Below, piece by piece: positions 1-8,758 of a stretch of 64,000 bases of DNA. The stretch's first letter is position 1. Every line of letters starts with the position of its first letter. The stretch is taken from NCBI GenBank assembly GCA_934465535.1, contig CAKSKV010000005.1, positions 1 through 64,000 on the forward strand, written 5' to 3'. The position numbers and the translations under genes were made by a program. The DNA comes from an uncultured Clostridia bacterium. GTDB taxonomy: Bacteria > Bacillota > Clostridia > Christensenellales > QALW01. A model generated the notes under the pieces. The model saw only the letters and a list, made by a program, of their open reading frames with translations. It was not told the origin of the DNA and searched no databases.

Positions 1-2
1 CG

Positions 3-146
3 CGCATAACCGAGTTGACCCCCGAAATCCTGCACACCTTCGTTTCAAAGATAGTCATTCACGAGCGGCGTGAACGATTCAAGCAAAACACCGAACAGCA
101 AATTGATATTTATTTCCGTTATATCGGCAATACAGCCGGATTATAA
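3..146 (+). CDS. C-terminal end of a serine recombinase (partial)
   Basis: An open frame enters from the left edge and encodes the last 47 residues of a protein ending in TAA. It contains a TPEILHTFVSKIVIHER segment and an IDIYFRYIG segment. These are typical of the extreme C-terminal domain (DUF4368 region) of large serine recombinases of Tn4451/Tn1549-type elements. The catalytic and zinc-ribbon parts lie outside the window. The protein would catalyse excision and integration of a mobile element, so the neighbouring genes may be cargo or the flank of one. Family assignment is from recognition of the tail only. Confidence 0.75.
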   Translation, partial: RITELTPEILHTFVSKIVIHERRERFKQNTEQQIDIYFRYIGNTAGL

Positions 147-153
147 CGAAAAA

Positions 154-193
154 CCAGCGGACAGGCAACGCATAAGCATTACCTGTCCGCTGG
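154..193 (+). terminator. Hairpin after the recombinase gene
   Basis: A perfect 12-bp inverted repeat (CCAGCGGACAGG and CCTGTCCGCTGG) with a 16-nt loop begins 8 nt after the recombinase stop. It has no T-run on the plus strand, so it may be a weak terminator or an mRNA 3' stabilising hairpin. The rest of 194-330 shows no gene. Confidence 0.5.
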
Positions 194-330
194 CTCACCG
201 ATTAACAAAGGTGTCTTTATGGGAGCCTTGTTAACAGGGCATTTTCGGAGTTCTCGCATCTGCCGTTATCTTCCGTCAAATTCCGTCAAGTTCTGTTTTG
301 GCAACTTGACTCGAAAAGCATTTGTATTTC

Positions 331-359
331 TTGACAAATTAACGAGAGCATATTAAAAT
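331..359 (+). promoter_or_regulatory. Sigma-A promoter of the AraC/flavodoxin side
   Basis: TTGACA (331-336), a 17-bp spacer and TAAAAT (354-359) form a near-consensus housekeeping promoter pointing at the AraC gene at 470. A GTTAG-N6-CTAAC palindrome starts 10 nt after the -10 box, where a bound repressor would block initiation or clearance. Confidence 0.8.
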
Positions 360-369
360 GATTTTTATG

Positions 370-385
370 GTTAGCGTTGTCTAAC
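370..385. promoter_or_regulatory. Operator box 1, GTTAG-N6-CTAAC
   Basis: GTTAGCGTTGTCTAAC is an inverted repeat just after the -10 of the promoter at 331-359. The same 5-bp arms and 6-bp spacer recur at 1561-1578 and 9426-9443, each near a start of transcription in the metal-uptake island. This is probably the binding site of a dimeric repressor. A DtxR/IdeR-like iron repressor is a guess from the TTAG/CTAA arms, although the spacer is longer than in the classical iron box. Confidence 0.65.
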
Positions 386-469
386 TTGGAGTGGGATTAA
401 AAATTACAGCATTAATCCGGCAATGACTAAGCATTACGGGAATTTTAAGGCGCAAAAAGGCAAATCAGC

Positions 470-1450
470 ATGAACACAGAAATAAAAACCACACAGAGCG
501 GCTCAACAGCCGAGGAAATACTAAACGGCAGACAATGTCTCGCCTCCGAATATACGGTATTTCCCGGCATTTCCATTGTATATTATAATTCGCACGCACA
601 CCGAGGAATTCTCAAAGAACAAGATCTCAGCGCAGGTGATGTCTTTGAAATATTTCATTGCCGCGAAGGGCGCATGGAATGCAGCATAGAAAACAATTTT
701 TGCTATATCTCGCCCGGAGATTTGCTGATTGTAAAAGCCGGTCATTTATCCCCCATGCTGTTCTTTCCGCTGCGGCACTACCACGGCATCACAATCCGTA
801 TACATACGGACGAAGCACCAAATTGCCTTTCCTGCTTTTTGCAGGATGTAACGGTGCAGCCCAAAGCGATTGAAGAAAAGTTCTGCGGTAAAAAAAGCTA
901 TTATATTGCCCGTTCAAATTCATCGGTTGATCATATATTTTCGGAGCTGTATGCTGTTCCGGAAAAGATACGGCAAGGATACTCCAAAATCAAGATACTG
1001 GAACTGATGCTGTTTTTGAGTGCCTACGAAATTAAAGACGGCGAATCGGACAATCGTTCGGTATCACCCTTTCAGGTTGGCCTTGCTAAAAATATAGCCA
1101 AATATCTGATGGAAAATATGTTTGAGAAGATAACTCTGGAGCAAGCGGCAAATAAATTTCACTCCTCGGCAACAGCAATCAAAACCGCCTTCAGGTCTGT
1201 TTTCGGCGTTTCATTCTATGCATATATAAAAACGCAGAAAATGGAATCAGCCGCATATATGCTGGAATATACAGATAAGACCGTAAGCGATATTGCCGCT
1301 GAACACGGCTATGATAATTCCAGCAAGTTTGCCGGCGCCTTCCGTTCGGTCAAGGGCATGTCGCCCGCGAAATATCGAGCGCAGAACATAAAAACCGACC
1401 AAAGGGCCGATGACACCGTCGCAAATGCAAAACTTCACGCGAATAATTGA
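470..1450 (+). CDS. AraC-family transcriptional regulator
   Basis: A 326-aa regulator. The N-terminal 200 residues form a cupin-like sensing region. The C-terminal 100 residues (about 205-305) hold the two helix-turn-helix motifs of the AraC/XylS DNA-binding domain, ending in the typical SKFAGAFRSVKGMSPAKYR segment. In related siderophore loci such proteins (YbtA type) activate import genes when the siderophore is bound. Here the gene lies behind an operator box and is followed by DUF3793 and flavodoxin genes, with the transporter operon convergent. The ribosome site before this ATG is weak (AAAAGG). Isoleucine codons are mostly ATT/ATC, unlike the core genes further right. Confidence 0.85.
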   Translation: MNTEIKTTQSGSTAEEILNGRQCLASEYTVFPGISIVYYNSHAHRGILKEQDLSAGDVFEIFHCREGRMECSIENNFCYISPGDLLIVKAGHLSPMLFFPLRHYHGITIRIHTDEAPNCLSCFLQDVTVQPKAIEEKFCGKKSYYIARSNSSVDHIFSELYAVPEKIRQGYSKIKILELMLFLSAYEIKDGESDNRSVSPFQVGLAKNIAKYLMENMFEKITLEQAANKFHSSATAIKTAFRSVFGVSFYAYIKTQKMESAAYMLEYTDKTVSDIAAEHGYDNSSKFAGAFRSVKGMSPAKYRAQNIKTDQRADDTVANAKLHANN

Positions 1451-1861
1451 ATAGCTGTCTGAACGGAGTCTTATTCTGTCTTTTTGGAGCGGATAAGGCT
1501 CTTTTTTTCTGATATACTCAATTATTGCAAAGACTTGATTGCGGTTTGCTTGCATAATATGGTTAGCATATGCTAACCATACTGCGGAAAAGCGGAATTA
1601 CACGCACGGCTGCAGGCGACAGCGATATAATACGCCGGCACAGGAAGCCGTGCGCAGGTTCTGGATATTCGTTCGCAAATGTCGAACCGACCGCAAACGC
1701 AGAATTTCCTATCGCCCGCACCGTTTGTTCGACGGCTCATAAAACGGTACGCCGCACTTTATGCAAGGCAAAAAATTACACCGCAGCCGCCCGTTCCCGC
1801 AGTCGTATTGCGGCAGCGACACGCAATAAGCGGAAAAACGCATGACATAAGGAGGCAAAAA
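1451..1861. other. 411-bp intergenic region with operator box, no convincing gene
   Basis: It holds the operator palindrome at 1559-1580, preceded by an AT-rich TAATAT that could be a -10 element. From 1581 to 1850 an open frame of 91 codons exists, but it has no ribosome site and an arginine/alanine-rich, low-complexity product, so I do not call it. The region could be a degraded gene or a long leader of the DUF3793 mRNA. Confidence 0.5.
1559..1580. promoter_or_regulatory. Operator box 2, perfect 22-bp palindrome
   Basis: The core GGTTAGCATATGCTAACC is flanked by AT on the left and AT on the right, giving a perfect 22-bp palindrome. It is the most symmetric of the three GTTAG-N6-CTAAC boxes. 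A TAATAT hexamer ends at 1560, directly next to it. The box lies between the AraC gene and the DUF3793/flavodoxin pair, which suggests that pair has its own regulated promoter. Confidence 0.75.
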
Positions 1862-2413
1862 GTGTCCGAGGAATTACTTATCAGACATTGTTCACCCACA
1901 CTTGCGGGAATGAAAACGGGAAATCTGTTCACCTGTTCTTTTCCCGACGGTGCCGGGATGCGCGAATGTGTCCGCTGTTGGAATCATCTTCTTACCAAGA
2001 AGGGGCTTCGCGTTCTGCCTTTGCGCTTTCAAAACGGGCGCGCCCTGATCTATGTGTACCGGCCGTCGCGGCTGTCCGCAGATCTTCGGCATAATGTTGC
2101 AAAACAGATTTTGAAGGAACGGGGATATTGCACAGATACCTCGGAAAAATGCGTTGTACAGCTTATCAAACGCTTGTGCAAGTATGAAGAATTTCCTCAT
2201 GAAATCGGTTTGTTTCTCGGCTATCCCCCGGAGGATGTCTGCGGCTTTATCGAAAACAAGGCAGACGGATGCAAATGTGTGGGATGTTGGAAGGTGTACG
2301 GTGACGCGGAGGCGGCACGAAAAACCTTTGCCAAATATAAAAAATGCAGCGACATTTATGCTGTACAGTATGCAAACGGAAGGTCAATCGAGCGGCTTAC
2401 GGTAGCCGGTTGA
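1862..2413 (+). CDS. DUF3793 family protein
   Basis: A 183-aa protein starting at GTG 1862 with a strong AAGGAGG ribosome site 6 nt upstream. Longer versions of the frame have no ribosome site. Visible features are Cys-rich spots (CKCVGCWKVY near residue 140), a GLFLGYPPEDVCGFI segment near 120, and a final AKYKKC region. These match the DUF3793 family, whose members in Clostridia often sit next to flavodoxin and metal-transport genes. The biochemical role is unknown; binding of a metal or haem-like ligand is only a guess from context. The flavodoxin follows after 36 bp, probably in the same transcript. Confidence 0.8.
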   Translation: MSEELLIRHCSPTLAGMKTGNLFTCSFPDGAGMRECVRCWNHLLTKKGLRVLPLRFQNGRALIYVYRPSRLSADLRHNVAKQILKERGYCTDTSEKCVVQLIKRLCKYEEFPHEIGLFLGYPPEDVCGFIENKADGCKCVGCWKVYGDAEAARKTFAKYKKCSDIYAVQYANGRSIERLTVAG

Positions 2414-2449
2414 TATACACATTATTTCATAGAAAGGCTGGAAAAAGCA

Positions 2450-2872
2450 ATGAGTAAAATAGCAGTGGTTTATTGGAGCGGAACAGGCAATACGGAAGCT
2501 ATGGCTTCAGCGGTTGCAGACGGTATAAAATCGGCAGGCGCCGAAGCGGTTATGCTTACGGCAGCCGAGTTTGATGCTTCGATGATGGATTCCTTTGACG
2601 CCATCGCCTTCGGCTGCCCATCAATGGGCACGGAACAATTGGAGGAAAGCGAGTTTGCTCCCATGTTTGAAGCTTGCGAGGCAAAGCTTTCCGGTAAAAA
2701 AATTGCTCTGTTCGGCTCCTACGGTTGGGGCGACGGAGAATGGATGCGAAATTGGGAGGAAACCTGCAAAGAAGACGGAGCGGTAATGGCTTGTGACTTT
2801 GTAATCTGCAACGATGCGCCGGATGACGATGCGGTTGCCGCCTGCAATGCCCTGGGCAAAGCACTTGCATAA
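2450..2872 (+). CDS. Flavodoxin
   Basis: A 140-aa short-chain flavodoxin. The phosphate-binding loop WSGTGNTEAMA lies at residues 9-19, and the FMN ring loops are GCPSMGTEQLEE (about 55-66) and FGSYGWGDGEWM (about 88-99). It is an FMN electron carrier that low-iron cells use in place of ferredoxin, which fits a metal-regulated island. It follows DUF3793 and is convergent with the transporter operon. Confidence 0.93.
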   Translation: MSKIAVVYWSGTGNTEAMASAVADGIKSAGAEAVMLTAAEFDASMMDSFDAIAFGCPSMGTEQLEESEFAPMFEACEAKLSGKKIALFGSYGWGDGEWMRNWEETCKEDGAVMACDFVICNDAPDDDAVAACNALGKALA

Positions 2873-3011
2873 AAAGCTGTTCGGATAACCGGATATTGCG
2901 CAAAACTCAGCCTTGCCTCAGACAGCAAGGTAAGAATATACAAGCCGCAAGAACAATTTCATAGCTGCAAAACACCTATTTTAAGCAGCAATTGAGTTTC
3001 GGCAGACAGGA

Positions 3012-3052
3012 AGCAGGCGGGTTCCGTGTTAAAAGGAATCCGCCTGCTTTTG
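3012..3052. terminator. Bidirectional terminator between flavodoxin and transporter operon
   Basis: The arms AGCAGGCGGGTTCC and GGAATCCGCCTGCT, with a short A-rich loop, end in TTTT on the plus strand. The minus strand has a shorter U-tract. It ends the flavodoxin transcript and probably also the opposing operon. Confidence 0.75.
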
Positions 3053-3107
3053 CAATTCTTTGCCGTTTTAATTGTCCGCCGTTTCCCAGCACAAAGCCAA
3101 GGCTCTT

Positions 3108-4841
3108 TTACAGCTTCCAGCCAACAGCTTTTTCACGACCGCTGATAAAGCGGCGATAAATGCCGTCCTGCGCCATCAGTTCTTCGTGTGTGCCGCGCTG
3201 GACGATCTGTCCCTTGTCCACCACAAGGATCTGATCGGCATGACGGACGGTTTTGAGCCTGTGGGCAATCATGATGACGGTTTTCTCCTGCGTCAGTTCC
3301 GTGATTGCCTCCATCAGTTCTTTCTCGTTCTCCGGGTCCACATTGGCCGTGGCTTCGTCCAGAATGATGATGGGCGCATCCTTCATCATGGCGCGGGCGA
3401 TGGAGAGCCGCTGGCGCTCACCGCCGGAAAGCGTGCCGCCCGCCTCCCCGATGACCGTTTCATAGCCCTGCGGCAGCTTCAGAATGAATTCGTGGCAGCG
3501 GGCCTTTTTCGCCGCCGCGATGACCTGCTCCATTGGCGCATCCGGTTGGCCGAAGCGGATGTTGTTTGCGATCGTATCATGGAACAAGTAGACATTCTGA
3601 AACACGAAGCTGAAATTCTGCATCAGGCTGTCCATATCGTATTCACGCACATCATGCCCGCCCAGCATGACGCGCCCGCTGTTCACATCCCAGAAACGCG
3701 ATAGCAGATGGCAGAGCGTGGTCTTGCCGCCGCCGGAGGGGCCTACGATAGCTGTTGTTGTCCGCTCCGGAATGTCCAGCGTAATTCCGTTGATGATGGG
3801 CTTTTCGCCATACGAAAAGCAAATGTTCTCTGCATGGAGGTCGTGGCACTCCGGCGTAAGTTCTGCACCGGAAATGTCCATAGCGGGAAGGTTCAGAATA
3901 TCGTTTGCCTGATTCACGCAGGTATCCACCACACGCAAAAGGCTCGACTGCGTACCGGCCTGTTCCAGCCCCTCCGTGAGCAGGAAAGAGCATATGCAGA
4001 GCATGACGCAGTTGAGAAGTGCCATGTGACCGCCTGTGTAAAGCACAAGCGACAGAATCACTACGCCCACATCAATAAGCTTGGCGACGATATTCTGCGC
4101 CAGCATCAGCGGCAGGAGCTTCAGTTCCATGTCGGTGTTGGCGTCCACATTTTCCTCGATGGCGGCTTCCAGTCTGCGGTTATACCTGCCGATCAGAGAG
4201 TAGGACTTCACCTCGGCAATTCCCTTGATAAATTCCAGCACCTGCTCCACGACCGCCGTGTCCCCGGCAAATTTGCGGTGGGTCGTCTGCTCCGATTTGC
4301 TCTGCAATGCATGATTCACGGCGCAGTAGACAGCAAGACCTGCAATAATGAGCAGTCCGACACGCCAGTCAAAAAGGAACACCGCCAGCGTCATAACCGC
4401 CGTGGAGAAAATGCCCTCCGTGACGAGCATGACCACGCGGGTGGACACGCCGGAGAGGTTATCCATCGTGTTGGTGGTGACGGAGGTAATAGCTCCCAGA
4501 CTGTTCTCATTAAAATAGCCCATGGGCAGATAGCGCAGATGCTCGGCGATCTGCACGCGCTTGCCCGCCGTGGTACAGTAACCGGCATCCGTCTGCAATG
4601 CGGTGGCGCGGTATTTGAGCATCGACGAGCCAATAACGGATAGAAGCATGATAGCCAAGGAAAATACAATCGTTTTCGCCGTCACGCCGCCTGTCAGAAT
4701 TGCCCCAAGCATTACGCCGATGGCCGGGATTTTCAGCGCCGAAAACAGCGCCGCCAATACGCCGAGGACGATGGAGTGATAGAACTCGCCGCGCTCCCGC
4801 TCGTCACAGAAATGAAAGAACTTTCTCAGAATCTCAAGCAC
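3108..4841 (-). CDS. ABC transporter, fused membrane and ATPase domains (YbtQ/IrtB-type)
   Basis: A 577-aa protein starting at GTG 4841, 7-8 nt after AAGGAGG; the frame runs further upstream but without a ribosome site. The N-terminal part (about 15-300) is a six-helix exporter-type membrane domain. The C-terminal part is an ATPase with Walker A GPSGGGKTT, signature LSGGERQRLSIARAM, Walker B IIILDEAT and an H-loop MIAHRL. Its start overlaps the end of the preceding ABC gene by 8 bp, so the two likely form a heterodimer. Exporter-fold pairs of this kind (YbtP/YbtQ, IrtA/IrtB) import ferric siderophores. Substrate is inferred from context, not from sequence. Confidence 0.88.
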   Translation of the reverse strand: MLEILRKFFHFCDERERGEFYHSIVLGVLAALFSALKIPAIGVMLGAILTGGVTAKTIVFSLAIMLLSVIGSSMLKYRATALQTDAGYCTTAGKRVQIAEHLRYLPMGYFNENSLGAITSVTTNTMDNLSGVSTRVVMLVTEGIFSTAVMTLAVFLFDWRVGLLIIAGLAVYCAVNHALQSKSEQTTHRKFAGDTAVVEQVLEFIKGIAEVKSYSLIGRYNRRLEAAIEENVDANTDMELKLLPLMLAQNIVAKLIDVGVVILSLVLYTGGHMALLNCVMLCICSFLLTEGLEQAGTQSSLLRVVDTCVNQANDILNLPAMDISGAELTPECHDLHAENICFSYGEKPIINGITLDIPERTTTAIVGPSGGGKTTLCHLLSRFWDVNSGRVMLGGHDVREYDMDSLMQNFSFVFQNVYLFHDTIANNIRFGQPDAPMEQVIAAAKKARCHEFILKLPQGYETVIGEAGGTLSGGERQRLSIARAMMKDAPIIILDEATANVDPENEKELMEAITELTQEKTVIMIAHRLKTVRHADQILVVDKGQIVQRGTHEELMAQDGIYRRFISGREKAVGWKL

Positions 4842-6603
4842 GGTTCGCACCTCCTTCCGCACTGTCACGGGATGCAATATGCGCATTCCAAAGGGTTTCA
4901 TACAACGGGCAGCTTTGCAGCAATTCGGCCTGTGTTCCGGTCGCTTCGATATGGCCATCGTTTACAACAACGATCTGGTCGGCATCCGCGATGGTGGAGA
5001 GCCGGTGAGCAATGACGATGAGCGTTTTGCCTCGCACGAGCCGTGCCACGCTCTCCTGAATAACGGCTTCGTTTTCCGGGTCGGTATAAGCCGTAGCCTC
5101 GTCCAGGATAACGATAGGTGCGTTTTTGAGCATGGCACGGGCAATGGAAATACGCTGCTTTTCGCCGCCGGAAAGATGTCCGCCGCCGCTGCCGACGACC
5201 GTATCAAAGCCGTTTTCCAAACTCATGATGAAATCATAGCAGCCGCAGTCTTTTGCAGCCTGCTCCACCTCAGCATCGCTTGCGTCGGGTCGGCCCATGC
5301 GGATATTCTCCCGCACGGTGTTGTCAAACAGGAAGTTGTCCTGCGACACATAGGCAACGAGTTTGTTGTAATGCTCTGCCGAGATATTGCGGATATCCGC
5401 GCCGCCTACGGCGATGCTGCCGCTGTTCACATCCCAGAAAGATGCAATCAGCTTGGCAATGGTGGATTTGCCGCTGCCGGAGGGGCCAACCAGTGCGTTG
5501 ACGGTTCCCTCCCGGAAGGTAAGGTCAATGCCGTGCAGCACTTCTGTTTCACCATAGCCGAAGTGAACATTATGCAACTCTATGGTACTGCCCTGCGGCA
5601 TCTGTGTATCCGTTTCCGGGCGGAGAAGCTCCGGTGCAGTCAAAATATCCGTCACCTGACCGATGATCGTGCCGACCTTGGCAAGATCATCGGTGAACTT
5701 CATGCAGCCGATGACGGGCGTGATAAGACCCATAGAAAGGATGACGATGAGAATGAATTTCTCCGGCGCCAGTGTGCCGTTTTTCAGCAGCAGTCCGCCG
5801 ATGGGCAGCACGCTCAGGAGCGTCGCCGGCATAATGTTCATGGCGAAAGTAAAATAGAAGTTACTCTTATTCATCCAGTCGATGTAGCTCTGCGCACACT
5901 CCTTGGCGGCAGAAACGAACTTTTCGTAGCTGTTTTTTGCCTTACCGAACACCTTGATGACCTCAATGCCGCCGATGTATTCCACCGCCGTATCGTTCAG
6001 AGTGTTGGTAGCCGCGATGGTACGGGCGTAATTCTTATTATAGCCCGCCATCATCAGCATGAAGAAAACCATGCCGAGCGGAAAAGTGATGAGCGAAGCA
6101 AGCGCCATACGCCAGTCGATGACAAACAAATAAACTAAAGTTGCCAAAGCGACTGCGGCGTTGCCGCTCATCTCCGGAATGGCGTGGGCCAGTGTCGGTT
6201 CGATGCTGTCCACGCGCTCCACGAGAATGTTTTTCAGCTCGCCGGAGCCGCGGCTCTGTACATCGCCCAGCGGCATTCGGGCCAGCTTGGCAAGCCCCTG
6301 TGTTCGGATATTGCCCAGCACGGCGAAGGTCGCCTTGTGAGACTGCGCTGTGGACAGCGAATGGAACAGCACCCGCAAAAGCCAAAACGCCGCTATCACC
6401 GCACAATCGATCAAATAACCCGCAAGGTCTTTATTCCCGGCTAACAACTTGCCTATGACCCGTGCCATCACAAAGAACGGCAGAATCTGAAATGCCGCAC
6501 CGATGACGGCGAAGATCACGCTTGCAATATAGCCGGACTTTTTCTGCCCGGCGAAGGTAAAGACCCAGCCGAAGGTGCCTTTTTCTTTTTTCACATTTCT
6601 CAC
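4834..6603 (-). CDS. ABC transporter, fused membrane and ATPase domains (YbtP/IrtA-type)
   Basis: A 589-aa partner of the following ABC protein. The membrane domain covers about residues 20-300. The ATPase domain shows Walker A GPSGSGKST, signature LSGGEKQRISIARAM, Walker B IVILDEAT and H-loop VIAHRLS. The GTG at 6603 overlaps the EcfA stop (GTGA). A second GTG at 6594 sits behind AGGTGAG and could be the real start, shortening the protein by three residues. It has no IrtA-style siderophore-interaction domain at the N terminus, so any reduction of ferric siderophore would need another protein. Confidence 0.87.
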   Translation of the reverse strand: MRNVKKEKGTFGWVFTFAGQKKSGYIASVIFAVIGAAFQILPFFVMARVIGKLLAGNKDLAGYLIDCAVIAAFWLLRVLFHSLSTAQSHKATFAVLGNIRTQGLAKLARMPLGDVQSRGSGELKNILVERVDSIEPTLAHAIPEMSGNAAVALATLVYLFVIDWRMALASLITFPLGMVFFMLMMAGYNKNYARTIAATNTLNDTAVEYIGGIEVIKVFGKAKNSYEKFVSAAKECAQSYIDWMNKSNFYFTFAMNIMPATLLSVLPIGGLLLKNGTLAPEKFILIVILSMGLITPVIGCMKFTDDLAKVGTIIGQVTDILTAPELLRPETDTQMPQGSTIELHNVHFGYGETEVLHGIDLTFREGTVNALVGPSGSGKSTIAKLIASFWDVNSGSIAVGGADIRNISAEHYNKLVAYVSQDNFLFDNTVRENIRMGRPDASDAEVEQAAKDCGCYDFIMSLENGFDTVVGSGGGHLSGGEKQRISIARAMLKNAPIVILDEATAYTDPENEAVIQESVARLVRGKTLIVIAHRLSTIADADQIVVVNDGHIEATGTQAELLQSCPLYETLWNAHIASRDSAEGGANRA

Positions 6604-8057
6604 CTCACATCGAAGATCGTTTTTATGGTCGGGAGCAGTGCTTCCGTTATGGGAAAATCATCCCGTATTCCGCCGCCGTCCAAATGCAGCACCTGTGTGC
6701 AGCTGCGGCAGACAAATTCATAGTCATGCGTGACGATAAAAATGACCTTGCCCATATCGGATAGACGCCGGATCAGCGCCGAAAGCCGCACCATGCTGTC
6801 ATAGTCCAGGCCGCTGGTCGGCTCGTCGAACACCAGCAGTTCCTTGCCGCAAACCATGGAGCTTGCAGCTGCAAGTCGCTGCTTTTGGCCTCCCGAAAGC
6901 GTATTCGGATGGCGTTCCCGGAAAAGAGCAAGCCCCAATTCTTGAAGCGTCTGTTCCGCAAGTTTCGTGTCGGGATTTTTGATGCCGAAGGTACACTCTG
7001 CCTCCACGCTTTCGGCAAAAAGCTGGTAGTTCACATCCTGCATGACCATATAAGAACGCTTCATGCGCTCCTTCGGCTTCTGCGGCTTGCCGTTCCACAG
7101 ATACAAGCCGGATGCTTCCTTGTGCAACCCGCAGAGTGCACGGGAGAAGGTCGTTTTTCCCGCGCCGTTGTGACCGACGACGGCGATGATGTCGCCGGGT
7201 GCGGCCTTTAGGGAGATATTGCTCAGCACCGGCTGTTTTTTGTAAGCCAGCGACACATTCCGAAGCTCCAGCACCGACGGCTGTTTCTGCACAGCAGCGC
7301 ACACCGGCTTTTCCTCTCGCAGGTCGATTGCCCGCAGCCCCATGCTCTGCTGCTTCTCAGCAGACAGCAAACGAAACTGCTCCGGCGTCCAGTCTCCGGA
7401 GATATGTCCGTTCTCAAGATAAATAATTCGGTCAACTACATCCATCAGATAGTAGAGCCGATGCTCGGCAACAATCACGGTCTTGCCCTGCGACTTGATA
7501 AGCCGCAGATGCTCACGCAGTTTGCCTATCGCAGTCATATCAAGATTGGAGGACGGCTCATCCAGCAGATAGACCTGCGGGTTCATGGCGTAAACTGAGG
7601 CAAAGGCAATTTTCTGCTTTTCGCCGCCGGAGAGGGCAAAAATATTGCGGCCGAGCAGGTTTTCGATGTGCAGTGCCTTTGCGGTTTCCGTAACACGCCG
7701 TTCCATCCGCTCCTGCGGCACAGCCTCATTTTCCATGCCGAATGCGATCTCGCTGTCAGTGTCCACATTGAAAAACTGCGTCCGGGGATTCTGGAACACG
7801 CTGCCCACCTTTTTCGCAATGCGATACATAGGCAGGTCGGCGAGGTTTTCTCCGTCAAGCAGGATTTCTCCGCTTAAATTTCCATCAAAGAATTGCGGGA
7901 TCAGCCCGTTGATAAGCCGTGTGAGAGTGGTCTTTCCGCAGCCGGAGCGTCCGCACAGCAGGACGCATTGCCCGTCCGGGATAGTAAGGTTGATATTTTT
8001 GAGTCCGCCATCTGCGCTATCGGGATAAGAAAACGACACATTTTGAAATTCGATCAT
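6600..8057 (-). CDS. ecfA: ECF transporter energy-coupling ATPase, two fused ATPase domains
   Basis: A 485-aa protein starting at ATG 8057, which overlaps the EcfT stop as ATGA; the longer open frame runs into the EcfT gene. Two complete ABC ATPase domains are in tandem. The first has Walker A CGRSGCGKTT (about 35-44) and signature LSGGEKQKIAFAS. The second has Walker A GHNGAGKTT and signature LSGGQKQRLAAASS with Walker B LLVFDEPTSG. It therefore replaces the usual EcfA1/EcfA2 pair. It energises the S and T subunits encoded just upstream. Confidence 0.92.
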   Translation of the reverse strand: MIEFQNVSFSYPDSADGGLKNINLTIPDGQCVLLCGRSGCGKTTLTRLINGLIPQFFDGNLSGEILLDGENLADLPMYRIAKKVGSVFQNPRTQFFNVDTDSEIAFGMENEAVPQERMERRVTETAKALHIENLLGRNIFALSGGEKQKIAFASVYAMNPQVYLLDEPSSNLDMTAIGKLREHLRLIKSQGKTVIVAEHRLYYLMDVVDRIIYLENGHISGDWTPEQFRLLSAEKQQSMGLRAIDLREEKPVCAAVQKQPSVLELRNVSLAYKKQPVLSNISLKAAPGDIIAVVGHNGAGKTTFSRALCGLHKEASGLYLWNGKPQKPKERMKRSYMVMQDVNYQLFAESVEAECTFGIKNPDTKLAEQTLQELGLALFRERHPNTLSGGQKQRLAAASSMVCGKELLVFDEPTSGLDYDSMVRLSALIRRLSDMGKVIFIVTHDYEFVCRSCTQVLHLDGGGIRDDFPITEALLPTIKTIFDVR

Positions 8058-8758
8058 ATGCCCACCGCCTTCCATACGATCTCGGCAGCAAGAAACGCCG
8101 CGAATAGAACCAGCGCGAGAAGATCTGCCCACTGCATCTGAATGTTTATAAGGCAGGTGCGGGGCTTCGGATTTTCGATGCCCCGCGTCACGGAGGCGAT
8201 AGACAGCTCGTCCGCTGCCTTGCTTGCCGCCGTTAAAAGCGGCACATAGATGCAATTCACCGTCAAGGCCGGTGCTTTCATAAAGCCCCAAAGAGTCGGC
8301 GAAACATCCCGCAGGCGCATAGCATCCTTGATATAATGCCAGTCCTCGCGGATGGTCGGCAGATACCGCAGCATAACAGCGATGGGGATGGTCAGCTTTT
8401 TCGGAATGTGCAGGCGCGCCATAGCGGAGAGAAACTCGCCCACCTTGGTGGTGGAGATCACAAGCCCTGCCAGCATCCCGCAGGCATAGACCTTATGCAC
8501 CAAACCGAGAAATGCCACAAACATCGTTCGCCATGTGCCGCTGAGAACACCCATGCACCAGACAGTAAATACGCAGATCAGGGCGTATGCAACGATTCCG
8601 CGCAAGGCATATTGCCATTTTCCGCTGAATGCTGCCAGCAGACCGATGAGTGCCACCAAAGCAAACTGAAAATACAGATTCGGTGCAAACACGGCGTTCA
8701 GGACGCAGAGCAGGATAAGAAACAGCTTTGTGCGCGGGTCAAGACGCAGCGGTTTCAT
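8054..8758 (-). CDS. ecfT: ECF transporter transmembrane protein EcfT
   Basis: A 234-aa membrane protein with several hydrophobic segments (about 10-30, 33-50, 52-75, 82-105, 215-232). A cytoplasmic stretch contains the coupling motifs AMRLRD and ASVTRGIE, which correspond to the paired Ala-Arg-Gly motifs that contact the ATPases. It starts in the stop of the S-component gene (ATGA) and ends in the start of ecfA, so the three are translationally coupled. Confidence 0.9.
   Translation of the reverse strand: MKPLRLDPRTKLFLILLCVLNAVFAPNLYFQFALVALIGLLAAFSGKWQYALRGIVAYALICVFTVWCMGVLSGTWRTMFVAFLGLVHKVYACGMLAGLVISTTKVGEFLSAMARLHIPKKLTIPIAVMLRYLPTIREDWHYIKDAMRLRDVSPTLWGFMKAPALTVNCIYVPLLTAASKAADELSIASVTRGIENPKPRTCLINIQMQWADLLALVLFAAFLAAEIVWKAVGI

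Noticed and set aside
1570..1845. 91-codon frame between the AraC and DUF3793 genes
   Set aside because: No ribosome site, overlaps the operator, low-complexity Arg/Ala product.
1679..1861. N-terminal extension of the DUF3793 protein
   Set aside because: The frame is open, but the ribosome site AAGGAGG and the family start both point to GTG 1862.
4879..6138. 419-codon plus-strand frame across the ABC genes
   Set aside because: It lies opposite a clear ABC ATPase gene and yields a compositionally biased protein without motifs.
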